A DNA stretch of 64,000 nucleotides from Bretschneidera sinensis. Lineage: Eukaryota; Streptophyta; Magnoliopsida; Brassicales; Akaniaceae. Shown in pieces: positions 34,790 through 43,786 of this stretch (position 1 is its first letter; each line of letters opens with the position of its first letter). The position numbers were made by a program, and so were the translations under genes. The notes beneath the pieces were generated by a model that saw only the letters and a program-made list of their open reading frames with translations, had not been told where the DNA came from and ran no database searches. The stretch lies in contig CM043698.1 of NCBI GenBank assembly GCA_023935145.1, positions 19,409,001 to 19,473,000 of the forward strand, in the 5' to 3' direction.

Positions 34790-35011
34790 CCAACCTAGCA
34801 AGACTATGGGCTGACTTTTTAGCACATCTATGCACATATTTAAAGGAACAAATCTAAAAGATTGAGCCAAAGACTAAATATCACCTATAAGGTCACCAAA
34901 ACTCATCACGCAAGCATCTACAGAATTGATGGCATTGATCACCACAGTAGCATCCCTTTCCACCGGGAGCTCCGAAACTGCAGCCTCTCTTGCCAATGTC
35001 AACCCTTCCAG
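34790..35011 (-). pseudogene. LINE RNase H relic
   Basis: Minus-strand translation gives an RNase H-like C-terminal segment of plant LINE ORF2. One frame has an acidic VERDATVVINAINSVD stretch and SFGDLIGDI, and a shifted frame has AKKSAHSLARLA. An internal stop and a frameshift show it is dead. No flanking LINE 3' tail was found. Confidence 0.65.
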
Positions 35012-35940
35012 CTGCTAGCGCCTACAGTGTAGCAACATCCACAAGAATTTGACCAGGAGCACTCCAACATTAAGGTTAACTCTCCTTCTTGGCAGCAACA
35101 TCTATTTGATCTGAACATCACTATAAAAGAACATATTTATCCTTCTAAAGTTAAAAAAAAAAATTCAAAATTCAAAATGGTAAAATAGTCTTTTGTTATT
35201 TTATGCCGTGGATACATCCAAGTGGATTGTGATAATAACATGATACTAACCTCTCTTTTTTATCAAACGATCCTCTTTTTTATTTTTTTGCAAGTAAAAT
35301 TAAGTCAAAGTGTATAGATCGAACAAGAAAAGAAATGATGACGAAAGACAGTATCAAATGATTCAATTGAGAGCAACATTGCCTATTTTAGATAACCATT
35401 ATGCTACAAACACACCGTGCTATATGTTTTCGGTTCAATTGATGAGAATATGCAAGAAAATTACAGGGAATTACATCTACCTCTTGAACATTGGGTTGAA
35501 CCTGACACATGAGAAATTACATTCAAAATAAACCTTTTTTTTTGGCAGTATCTAGGAATCTGGGCTTAATTTGATCTCTGGCTAATCTCTCGAGAACGTG
35601 AAGTCCCTTTGTTTCACATGTACCGAAAATTATAGGGACTGTCCTGAACCCTAAGATTACTCGAAAAAAGTTATTGCTACCTACACTTTTTGAAGTGTTT
35701 ATCAGGTTTGGCTTATCACTAGAATAACCCCTCCGATTTGACTCAAAATGAACTTGGTAAATGATAGTTTCCACTTGAAATAACTATTTCGCTTCATCAA
35801 GCTAGGCAAGTTTCCACACTTTCCCTAAGCAACCAACAAAAGGAGATCGTATGCAAATATAATAACATTGTGCTTTCTGAGATACACAGAGACGTGACCC
35901 TAGATTGCAAGAAAAAAGAAAACATTTCACAGATTAGTTG
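35012..35940. other. Spacer without recognisable gene
   Basis: AT-rich sequence between the LINE relic and the satellite-bearing LTR element. Small frames (35310-35531 plus, 35523-35774 minus) show no domain. Nothing else is seen. Confidence 0.5.
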
Positions 35941-35945
35941 GAACG

Positions 35946-36623
35946 TGTTGATGCCAAAAATGTGTTTTGTTGAGCTGGAGGCTAGGACTCAGACGTATCT
36001 GCACAGGGAGAGGAAGGTGAGCTAGGGGGTCGCCGGAGGGGGTGCCTCCGAGGATGCTCCGAAGCTTTAGTTAGAGTCAGAGCAAAAATATGTAGGGGAT
36101 GAGCGCTCCCTTTTTCAGTTGAGCAAAAAGTTGGGGCTTTGGAGTGTATACCTGACCCTTTTTATAGGGCTTCGAAGGCGGCATTTGGCCTAGGGCGGCA
36201 GTGATATGTTGTCCCAACTGGGTTGGGTAATGATGCCTAGGAGGCCCAGCTAGGTGGCTGGGGACCGTCCGTTAGGGCTTTGCCTTGCTGGCTTGCTCTG
36301 GAGTCATTTATGCGTTAAGGCGGTTTGACGACCTGACGTCCCAACTTGGTTGGGTAATGATGGCCTGGAGGGCGGTGGTGACGTGGAGGCCCAGCTGGGG
36401 GCAATGATGCCCTGAAGGGCTGTCATGACCTGGAGGTAATGATGGCCTGGAGGGCGGTGGTGACGTGGAGGCCCAGCTGGGGGGCAATGATGCCCTGAAG
36501 GGCGGTCATGACCTGGAGGCCCAACTGTCCGAGCCTGGTTCTTCCGCGTGTCTTCTTGTGGCCTGGAGTCAAGATGATCCACGTGTCGTCTTCTTATTGG
36601 AAATGTGTATTTTGGCAGTATCA
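35946..36623 (-). repeat. LARD 3' LTR
   Basis: 678 bases, reading on minus from TGATACTGCC to GGCATCAACA. It holds an internal imperfect duplication of a ~90-base phrase starting GGTAATGATGGCCTGGAGGG. A TATA box (CCTATAAAAAGG on minus) lies at plus 36157-36168. Confidence 0.93.
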
Positions 36624-36740
36624 GAGGCCCCCCACTTCCTTAAGTGCAACACTGGTTAAGGAAGTAGCCTAACTGGGTTGGCATTTGTTCATCTGTGGAG
36701 ATGAGATGTCGGGATCGAAGATGCGCTTTAAGGCAAAAGA

Positions 36741-37954
36741 GAATGGGCCGAGGACTTGTGGAATGGCTCATCTCCTTGGCCAAGAACAGTATGGGTCCGA
36801 GGACAATTGGAGCAATCCATCTCCTCGGACTTTGAAGATAATGGGCCGAGGACTTGCGGAGCAATTCATCTCCTCGGCCAAAAATACCAGGGGTCCGAGG
36901 ACAAGTGGAGCAATCCATCTCCTCGGACCTTGAAGAGAATGGGCCGAGGACTTGCGGAGCAATTCATCTCCTCGGCCAAAAATACCAGGGGGCCGAGGAC
37001 AAGTGGAGCAATCCATCTCCTCGGACCTTGAAGATAATGGGCCGAGGACTTGTGGAGCAATCCATCTCCTCGGCCAAGAATACCAGGGGTCCGAGGACAA
37101 GTGGAGCAATCCATCTCCTCGGACCTTGAAGAGAATGGGCCGAGGACTTGTGGAACAATCCATCACCTCGGCCAAGAACACCCTGAGTTCGAGGACAAGT
37201 GGAGCAATCCATCGCCTCGGACCTTAAAGAGAATGGGCCGAGGATTTGTGGAGCAATCCATCTCCTCGGACTTTGAAGATAATGGCCGAGGACTTGTGGA
37301 GCAATCCATCTCCTCGGACTTTGAAGATAATGGGCCGAGGACTTGTGGAGCAATCCATCTCCTCGGACTTTGAAGATAATGGGCCGAGGACGTGTGGAGC
37401 AATCCATCTCCTCGGACTTTGAAGATAATGGGCCGAGGACGTGTGGAGCAATCCATCTCCTCGGACTTTGAAGATAATGGGCCGAGGACTTGTGGAGCAA
37501 TCCATTTCCTCGGACTTTGAAGATAATGGGCCGAGGACTTGTGGAGCAATCCATCTCCTCGGACTTTGAAGATAATGGCCGAGGACTTGTGGAGCAATCC
37601 ATCTCCTCGGACTTTGAAGATAATGGGCCGAGGACGTGTGGAGCAATCCATCTCCTCGGACTTTGAAGATAATGGGCCGAGGACTTGTGGAGCAATCCAT
37701 TTCCTCGGACTTTGAAGATAATGGGCCGAGGACTTGTGGAGCAATCCATCTCCTCGGACTTTGAAGATAATGGCCGAGGACTTGTGGAGCAATCCATCTC
37801 CTCGGACTTTGAAGATAATGGGCCGAGGACTTGTGGAGCAATCCATCTCCTCGGACTTTGAAGATAATGGGTCGAGGACTTGTGGAGCAATCCATCTCCT
37901 CGGACTTTGAAAATAATGGACCGAGGACGTGTGGAGCAATCCATCTCCTCGGCC
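36741..37954 (-). repeat. Tandem array A, ~49-bp unit
   Basis: About 24-25 units of 48-49 bases, each containing CCGAGGACTTGTGGAGCAAT and ending in TCCTCGGACTTTGAAGATAA or a variant. The left part (to about 37240) is organised as ~98-base dimers alternating GGCCAAGAATACCAGGGGT and GGACCTTGAAGAGAATGGG ends. The right part is homogenised to the second type. CCGAGGA and TCCTCGG within each unit can pair as a hairpin. Long frames across it are stop-free by chance of the repeat. Confidence 0.95.
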
Positions 37955-40166
37955 ATGGGTGTGCGCAGCCTCGATTGGCCGTGCGCACTGATGCGCACTG
38001 GACCTTAGGCAGTGTGCAATAGTGTGCACTACTGCTCGGCCTTGTCCGAGGAGGTGCGCACATGTGCCTCTGCTCGGCCATGGGTGTGCGCAGCCTCGAT
38101 TGGCCGTGCTCACTGGTGCGCACTGGACCTTAGGCAGTGTGCAATAGTGTGCACTACCGCTCGGCCTTGTCCGAGGAGGTGCGCACATGTGCCTCTGCTC
38201 GGCCATGGGTGTGCGCAGCCTCGATTGGCCGTGCGCACTGATGCGCACTAGACCTTAGGCAGTGTGCAATAGTGTGCATTACTGCTCGGCCTTGTCCGAG
38301 GAGGTGCGCACATGTGCCTCTGCTCGGCCATGGGTGTGCGCAGCCTCGATTGGCCGTGCTCACTGATGCGCACTGGACCTTAGGCAGTGTGCAATAGTGT
38401 GCACTACTGCTCGGCCTTGTCCGAGGAGGTGCGCACATGTGCCTCTGCTCGGCCATGGGTGTGCGCAGCCTCGATTGGCCGTGCGCACTGATGCGCACTA
38501 GACCTTAAGCAGTGTGCAATAGTGTGCACTACAGCTCGGCCTTGTCCGAGGAGGTGCGCACATGTGCCTCTGCTCGGCCATGGGTGTGCGCAGCCTCGAT
38601 TGGCCGTGCGCACTGATGCGCACTGGACCTTAGGCAGTGTGCAATAGTGTGCACTACTGCTCGGCCTTGTCCGAGGAGGTGCGCACATGTGCCTCTGCTC
38701 GGCCATGGGTGTGCGCAGCCTCGATTGGCCGTGCGCACTGATGCGCACTAGACCTTAAGCAGTGTGCAATAGTGTGCACTACTGCTTGGCCTTGTCCGAG
38801 GAGGTGCGCACATGTGCCTCTGCTCGGCCATGGGTGTGCGCAGCCTCGATTGGCCGTGCGCACTGATGCGCACTAGACCTTAGGCAGTGTGCAATAGTGT
38901 GCACTACTGCTCGGCCTTGTCCGAGGAGGTGCGCACATGTGCCTCTGCTCGGCCATGGGTGTGCGCAGCCTCGATTGGCCGTGCGCACTGATGCGCACTA
39001 GACCTTAGGCAGTGTGCAATAGTGTGCACTACTGCTCGACCTTGTCCGAGGAGGTGCGCACATGTGCCTCTGCTCGGCCATGGTTGTGCGCAACCTCGAT
39101 TGGCCGTGCGCACTGATGCGCACTGGACCTTAGGCAGTGTGCAATAGTGTGCACTACTGCTCGGCCTTGTCCGAGGAGGTGCGCACATGTGCCTCTGCTC
39201 GGCCATGGGTGTGCGCAGCCTCGATTGGCCGTGCGCACATGTGCCTCTGCTCGGCCATGGGTGTGCGCAGCCTCGATTGGCCGTGCGCACTGATGCGCAC
39301 TAGACCTTAGGCAGTGTGCACTACTGCTCGGCCTTGTCCGAGGAGGTGCGCACATGTGCCTCTGCTCGGCCATGGGTGTGCGCAGCCTCGATTGGCCGTG
39401 CGCACTGATGCGCACTGATGCGCACTAGACCTTAAGCAGTGTGCAATAGTGTGCACTACTGCTTGGCCTTGTCCGAGGAGGTGCGCACATGTGCCTCTGC
39501 TCGGCCATGGGTGTGCGCAGCCTCGATTGGCCGTGCGCACTGATGCGCACTAGACCTTAGGCAGTGTGCAATAGTGTGCACTACTGCTCGGCCTTGTCCG
39601 AGGAGGTGCGCACATGTGCCTCTGCTCGGCCATGGGTGTGCGCAGCCTCGATTGGCCGTGCGCACTGATGCGCACTAGACCTTAGGCAGTGTGCAATAGT
39701 GTGCACTACTGCTCGACCTTGTCCGAGGAGGTGCGCACATGTGCCTCTGCTCGGCCATGGTTGTGCGCAACCTCGATTGGCCGTGCGCACTGATGCGCAC
39801 TGGACCTTAGGCAGTGTGCAATAGTGTGCACTACTGCTCGGCCTTGTCCGAGGAGGTGCGCACATGTGCCTCTGCTCGGCCATGGGTGTGCGCAGCCTCG
39901 ATTGGCCGTGCGCACTGATGCGCACTGGACCTTAGGTAGTGTGCAATAGTGTGCACTACTGCTCGGCCTTGTCCGAGGAGGTGCGCACATGTGCCTCTGC
40001 TCGGCCATGGGTGTGCGCAGCCTCGATTGGCCGTGCGCACTGATGCGCACTGGACCTTAGGCAGTGTGCAATAGTGTGCACTACTGCTCGGCCTTGTCCG
40101 AGGAGGTGCGCACATGTGCCTCTGCTCGGCCATGGGTGTGCGCAACCTCGATTGGCCGTGCGCACT
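37949..40166 (-). repeat. Tandem array B, 125-bp unit
   Basis: About 17-18 units of 125 bases, each with GCTCGGCCATGGGTGTGCGC, GATTGGCCGTGCGCACTG, CAGTGTGCAATAGTGTGCAC and CTTGTCCGAGGAGGTGCGCA. One unit near 39230 is shortened and one near 39411 has an extra GCACTGATGC. Marker variants (GCTTGG at 38784 and 39461, CTCGAC at 39035 and 39712) recur 677 bases apart, showing a multi-unit duplication. CpG density is far above the surroundings. Confidence 0.95.
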
Positions 40167-40167
40167 A

Positions 40168-40677
40168 TATGATAGCTGGGACAGGGGCATTCGCACTACG
40201 GTGCTCGGCCGTGTGCGCTAGGCAATAGCTGGGACAAGGGCATGCGCACTACGGTGCTCGGCCGTGTGCGCTATGCAATAGCTGGGACAGGGGCATGCGC
40301 ACTACGGTGCTCGGCCGTGTGCGCTATGCAATAGCTGGGACAGGGGCATGCACACTACGGTGCTTGGCCGTGTGCGCTAGGCAATAGCTGGGACAAGGGC
40401 ATGCGCACTACGGTGCTCGGCCGTGTGCGCTATGCAATAGCTGGGACAAGGGCATGCGCACTACGGTGCTCGGCCGTGTGCGCTATGCAATAGCTGGGAC
40501 AAGGGCATGCGCACTACGGTGCTCGGCCGTGTGCGCTATGCAATAGCTGGGACAGGGGCATGCGCACTACGGTGCTCGGCCGTGTGCGCTATGCAATAGC
40601 TGGGACAGGGGCATGCGCACTACGGTGCTCGGCCGTGTGCGCTATGCAATAGCTGGGACAGGGGCATGCGCACTACG
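40168..40677 (-). repeat. Tandem array C, 53-bp unit
   Basis: About 9-10 units of 53 bases, each with CAATAGCTGGGACAGGGGCA and CACTACGGTGCTCGGCCGTG. A partial unit leads in from array B, and array C ends at the unique internal segment before the primer site. Confidence 0.95.
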
Positions 40678-40823
40678 GCTGCGGAATTTGACCCAAACCG
40701 ATGGGTGTGAGTGCTGACCCCTACTGCTCTCCTACTAGCATCCTTAGCGAGGGGTTTAGGCGGCATGACAACAGATGAGTTCTTTAAACTTCTTCGCTGT
40801 TACTGTCAGCGAAATATGGTGGT

Positions 40824-40841
40824 TTCCCACGGACGGCGCCA
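40824..40841 (-). promoter_or_regulatory. LARD primer-binding site
   Basis: On minus, TGGCGCCGTCCGTGGGAA starts three bases after the 5' LTR. It fixes the orientation of an element that has no genes. Confidence 0.85.
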
Positions 40842-40844
40842 ATC

Positions 40845-41522
40845 TGTTGATGCCAAAAATGTGTTTTGTTGAGCTGGAGGCTAGGACTCAGACGTATCTG
40901 CACAGGGAGAGGAAGGTGAGCTAGGGGGTCGCCGGAGGGGGTGCCTCCGAGGATGCTCCGAAGCTTTAGTTAGAGTCAGAGCAAAAATATGTAGGGGATG
41001 AGCGCTCCCTTTTTCAGTTGAGCAAAAAGTTGGGGCTTTGGAGTGTATACCTGACCCTTTTTATAGGGCTTCGAAGGCGGCATTTGGCCTAGGGCGGCAG
41101 TGATATGTTGTCCCAACTGGGTTGGGTAATGATGCCTAGGAGGCCCAGCTAGGTGGCTGGGGACCGTCCGTTAGGGCTTTGCCTTGCTGGCTTGCTCTGG
41201 AGTCATTTATGCGTTAAGGCGGTTTGACGACCTGACGTCCCAACTTGGTTGGGTAATGATGGCCTGGAGGGCGGTGGTGACGTGGAGGCCCAGCTGGGGG
41301 CAATGATGCCCTGAAGGGCTGTCATGACCTGGAGGTAATGATGGCCTGGAGGGCGGTGGTGACGTGGAGGCCCAGCTGGGGGGCAATGATGCCCTGAAGG
41401 GCGGTCATGACCTGGAGGCCCAACTGTCCGAGCCTGGTTCTTCCGCGTGTCTTCTTGTGGCCTGGAGTCAAGATGATCCACGTGTCGTCTTCTTATTGGA
41501 AATGTGTATTTTGGCAGTATCA
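40845..41522 (-). repeat. LARD 5' LTR with promoter
   Basis: 678 bases matching 35946-36623 at every position I compared. The TATA box CCTATAAAAAGG lies at plus 41056-41067. Transcription would run leftward through arrays C, B and A, away from the defensin remnant on the right. Confidence 0.93.
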
Positions 41523-41674
41523 GAACGTTTGGGCAAAACAAGCAAGAAAGCATATCAAAGTAAGGACGTAATCAAGTAAATTGTCAAGATAATGAAAAGA
41601 TAAAGCAGCGAAGCACAGTAGTGTAAGTACAGCCTGATCTGTCATGATACCCAGTTAATAATTGGTAACTTTGG

Positions 41675-41805
41675 TATATAAAATGGGTAAACAGGTATAT
41701 TATCTCACGTATTTGTCAATGAACATTGAAACTGGTCTCTAACTCGTTTTATTTCCTTTCACAAATAACTTTCTTTCTCTTAACTGTCAAAATCCCGAAG
41801 CGCTC
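41675..41805 (+). promoter_or_regulatory. Promoter and leader of the broken defensin gene
   Basis: TATATAAA at 41675-41682 is followed by a CT-rich leader (CTTTCTTTCTCTTAACTG) and an ATG at 41806, predicting a ~100-base 5' leader. The LARD ends only 153 bases upstream of the TATA box. Confidence 0.5.
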
Positions 41806-42692
41806 ATGGGTTTATTTTCCTATGCTGTTATCGTTTTGCTATTGCTTCTTGTGATTGCAGCTTTATTTTCTTTTCCTTTTACTTTCTTTTTATGTGACAG
41901 AGTATATATATGCTATGCATGCATATTGGTTGGAATCAACTTCTCTGCCGTAAAAAATTATAAAGTAAAATTTATAATACATATAAAATTTGATTATATA
42001 GTTAAATTTCAAAATTTAAAAAAGTCAAATTTATATACAAAAGTAATGTAATTACTTTATAATTTTTGAGTTGATCTCGCATGTAAGGTACTCATATTTA
42101 ACGTAAATAGCAACTCATTTCATTTTTGTATTTAATTAATACGCGCTGTTGTTTTGCTCAATGGTGACCTAGGTGTCGGTTGTTTATCTCATATTAAAAG
42201 ATGAAATTAGTGAATGCCCATGTTTTTTTTTGGTTGCATAAAATTAGAAACTTAGTATTACTGAAAGTTTAGTGTCTAGACAAAGAGCTAGGTCTTTGTT
42301 TACAGTATATGATGATCCATTTTACTTTCTTTTCATTTCTTTTCAATTTTATGCTTAATATGGTACCTTGTTTTATTATAGTCACCACGAGATGATTGTC
42401 ATGTTTGTATGTCTTTGAATCACGGAAGTGTATGTTTTGAAAATAAGGTGTGTTATCAGCCTTAATGTAATCAACTAATCATCTATGTTCTTTTTGCTTA
42501 TTTTCCTTTGAATAATGTTAAAGGGCAAAAAAAGCATTCGTACTTTTTTCTTCTCTTTGATTTGATGTTTGATATTTACGAACCAGAGATGGGGCCATGG
42601 CAGAGGCAAGGACATGCGAGTCTCCAAGCTGTCCCTTCAAAGGAATATGCGCGAGGAAAAGCGAATGCGCTGCGGTTTGCCAAACAAAAAGG
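41806..42692 (+). pseudogene. Plant defensin gene, truncated
   Basis: A first exon at 41806 encodes a short leucine-rich signal peptide (starts MGLFSYAVIVLLLLL). After an AT-rich intron of about 730 bases and an acceptor CCAG at 42583-42586, exon 2 has the pre-mature segment MAEA at 42597. The mature defensin start follows, with RTC, then the cysteine spacing C-X10-C-X5-C-X3-C. Plant defensins are secreted antimicrobial peptides with eight cysteines. Here homology stops just after the fourth, at 42692, where an 11-T run begins. A canonical splice donor that keeps frame with exon 2 is not obvious. The mature part also has an extra cysteine inside the first loop. The second half is missing, so the peptide cannot form. 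Confidence 0.8.
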
Positions 42693-42927
42693 TTTTTTTT
42701 TTTATTTTAAAGAAAAATATAATAATATATTACTCAACAAAATTGCAATGCTGTTTATCAGAGAAAATGTGCATTTCTTCCCACCAAAAAAACGAATTAT
42801 CGAAAAACCTTGCCTCTCTAGCAAGAATGTGAGTTGCACAATTTGCTGAATGAAGAATAAACAAAAAAGAAAACTTATGAAATTTGGTCGCAAGAAATTT
42901 AGTATTGTCCACAATTGGTTCAGTTAC
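42693..42927 (-). pseudogene. LINE ORF2 3' end (RNase H C-terminus) with poly(A)
   Basis: On minus, the frame from 42927 encodes the C-terminal part of a LINE RNase H (KFHKFSFLFILHSANCATHI then LAREA). It ends about 25 bases before an A-tail seen as 11 T at 42693-42703. The frame continues that of the LINE segment ending at 61618-61622 once the Gypsy element and one target copy are discounted. Confidence 0.8.
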
Positions 42928-43082
42928 TGTAATGATACATTTCGGATTGATTACCTTCGAGACAGTGTCATCATATTTTGAGAATCTCAACACGACATAT
43001 ATATGCAAAAAATACTAACGTAAAATTTTCTTTTAAATCTTTAACCCTCAACAGGAGAGATATATCAATCTGATATTAACTT

Positions 43083-43298
43083 TGTTAATGTATTATATGG
43101 GCTTAGTCCCACATTGGTTGTGTATAGCTTTGCTTCTCCTATTAGCTTGTATAAATAGGATAATCCCACATTGGTTGTGTATAGCTTTACTTCTCCTATT
43201 AGCTTATATAAATAGGATAGCTCCTTTTGTAAGTAAATTACACCATTCAATACAATTCTTCTTTTTGTATTGTCTCACTTCCTCTCTTAAATTCAACA
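43083..43298 (+). repeat. Copia-2 5' LTR
   Basis: TGTTAATG to TTCAACA, 216 bases. Inside, a ~58-base segment starting CCCACATTGGTTGTGTATAG is duplicated in tandem. This gives two TATA boxes (GTATAAATAGG near 43149 and ATATAAATAGG near 43206). Confidence 0.93.
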
Positions 43299-43319
43299 TG
43301 GTATCAGAGCCATAATGGT

Positions 43320-43727
43320 TCTCGGTATTTTAAAAGTTGAGTATGCTCTGTGATTGCCACTATTAGTGGATCCTTCACATAAGAAATTCTCGGTATATTA
43401 AGAGTTGAGTATGCTCTGTGATTGCCACTATTAGTGGATCATTCACATCAGAAAAACTTCTAGTATATCCTTTTCATACCTGTCGGGTCATCACTATAGT
43501 CGGAGTCTCATCGACATCATCTCCGCTACCGCTCTTGTTTTGGAAACGCTGCTGCCACGTCAGCCTTAAAGGCCACATCAACGCCACCTCACTGCCACGT
43601 CAGTGCCACGTCACTTGTTGACATCACATCTGCTGCCGCTCCTGTTTCAGAAACGCTGCTGTCACGTCAGCCCTAAAAGCCACATCAACGCCACCTCACT
43701 GATACGTCAGTGCCATGTCACCCGTTG
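43320..43727 (+). repeat. Two tandem duplications in the Copia-2 leader
   Basis: A 68-base unit starting TCTCGGTATT repeats at 43320 and 43388. A 107-base unit starting GACATCAT and rich in CCACGTCA repeats at 43513-43619 and 43620-43726. They fill the untranslated leader between primer site and gag. Confidence 0.85.
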
Positions 43728-43786
43728 ACCACCACATCATCAGTTGACCGCCACATCACCGGTTTCTTGGAGGTTCACCTTCCTCT

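Larger units (their letters stand above)
35946..41522 (-). mobile_element. Non-autonomous Gypsy-type LARD filled with tandem repeats
   Basis: The element is 5577 bp and flanked by GAACG (35941-35945 and 41523-41527). Both LTRs are 678 bases (35946-36623 and 40845-41522) and I find no difference between them. On the minus strand the 5' LTR (right) is followed after three bases by the primer site TGGCGCCGTCCGTGGGAA (plus 40824-40841), a type I associate with Tat-group Gypsy elements. A polypurine tract (AAGTGGGGGGCCTC, just inside 36624) precedes the 3' LTR. The 4.2-kb interior contains no gag or pol and is about 93 percent tandem arrays of three unrelated unit sizes. Mobilisation would need proteins from an autonomous relative. 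The identical LTRs imply a very recent insertion. Confidence 0.92.

Noticed and set aside
36964..40196. Long repetitive open frames on both strands (up to 361 codons) rich in Arg, Ser, His and Cys
   Set aside because: They are stop-free readings of the 49- and 125-bp arrays. Unit lengths that are not multiples of three open several frames at once, and no start, domain or codon pattern supports a protein.
36741..40677. CRISPR-like regular repeats
   Set aside because: The units are contiguous tandem repeats without unique spacers, in a plant LTR element.
42508..42849. 113-codon plus frame across the defensin remnant
   Set aside because: It reads the exon in the wrong frame. The cysteine-spaced frame starting at 42597 is the one that matches plant defensins.
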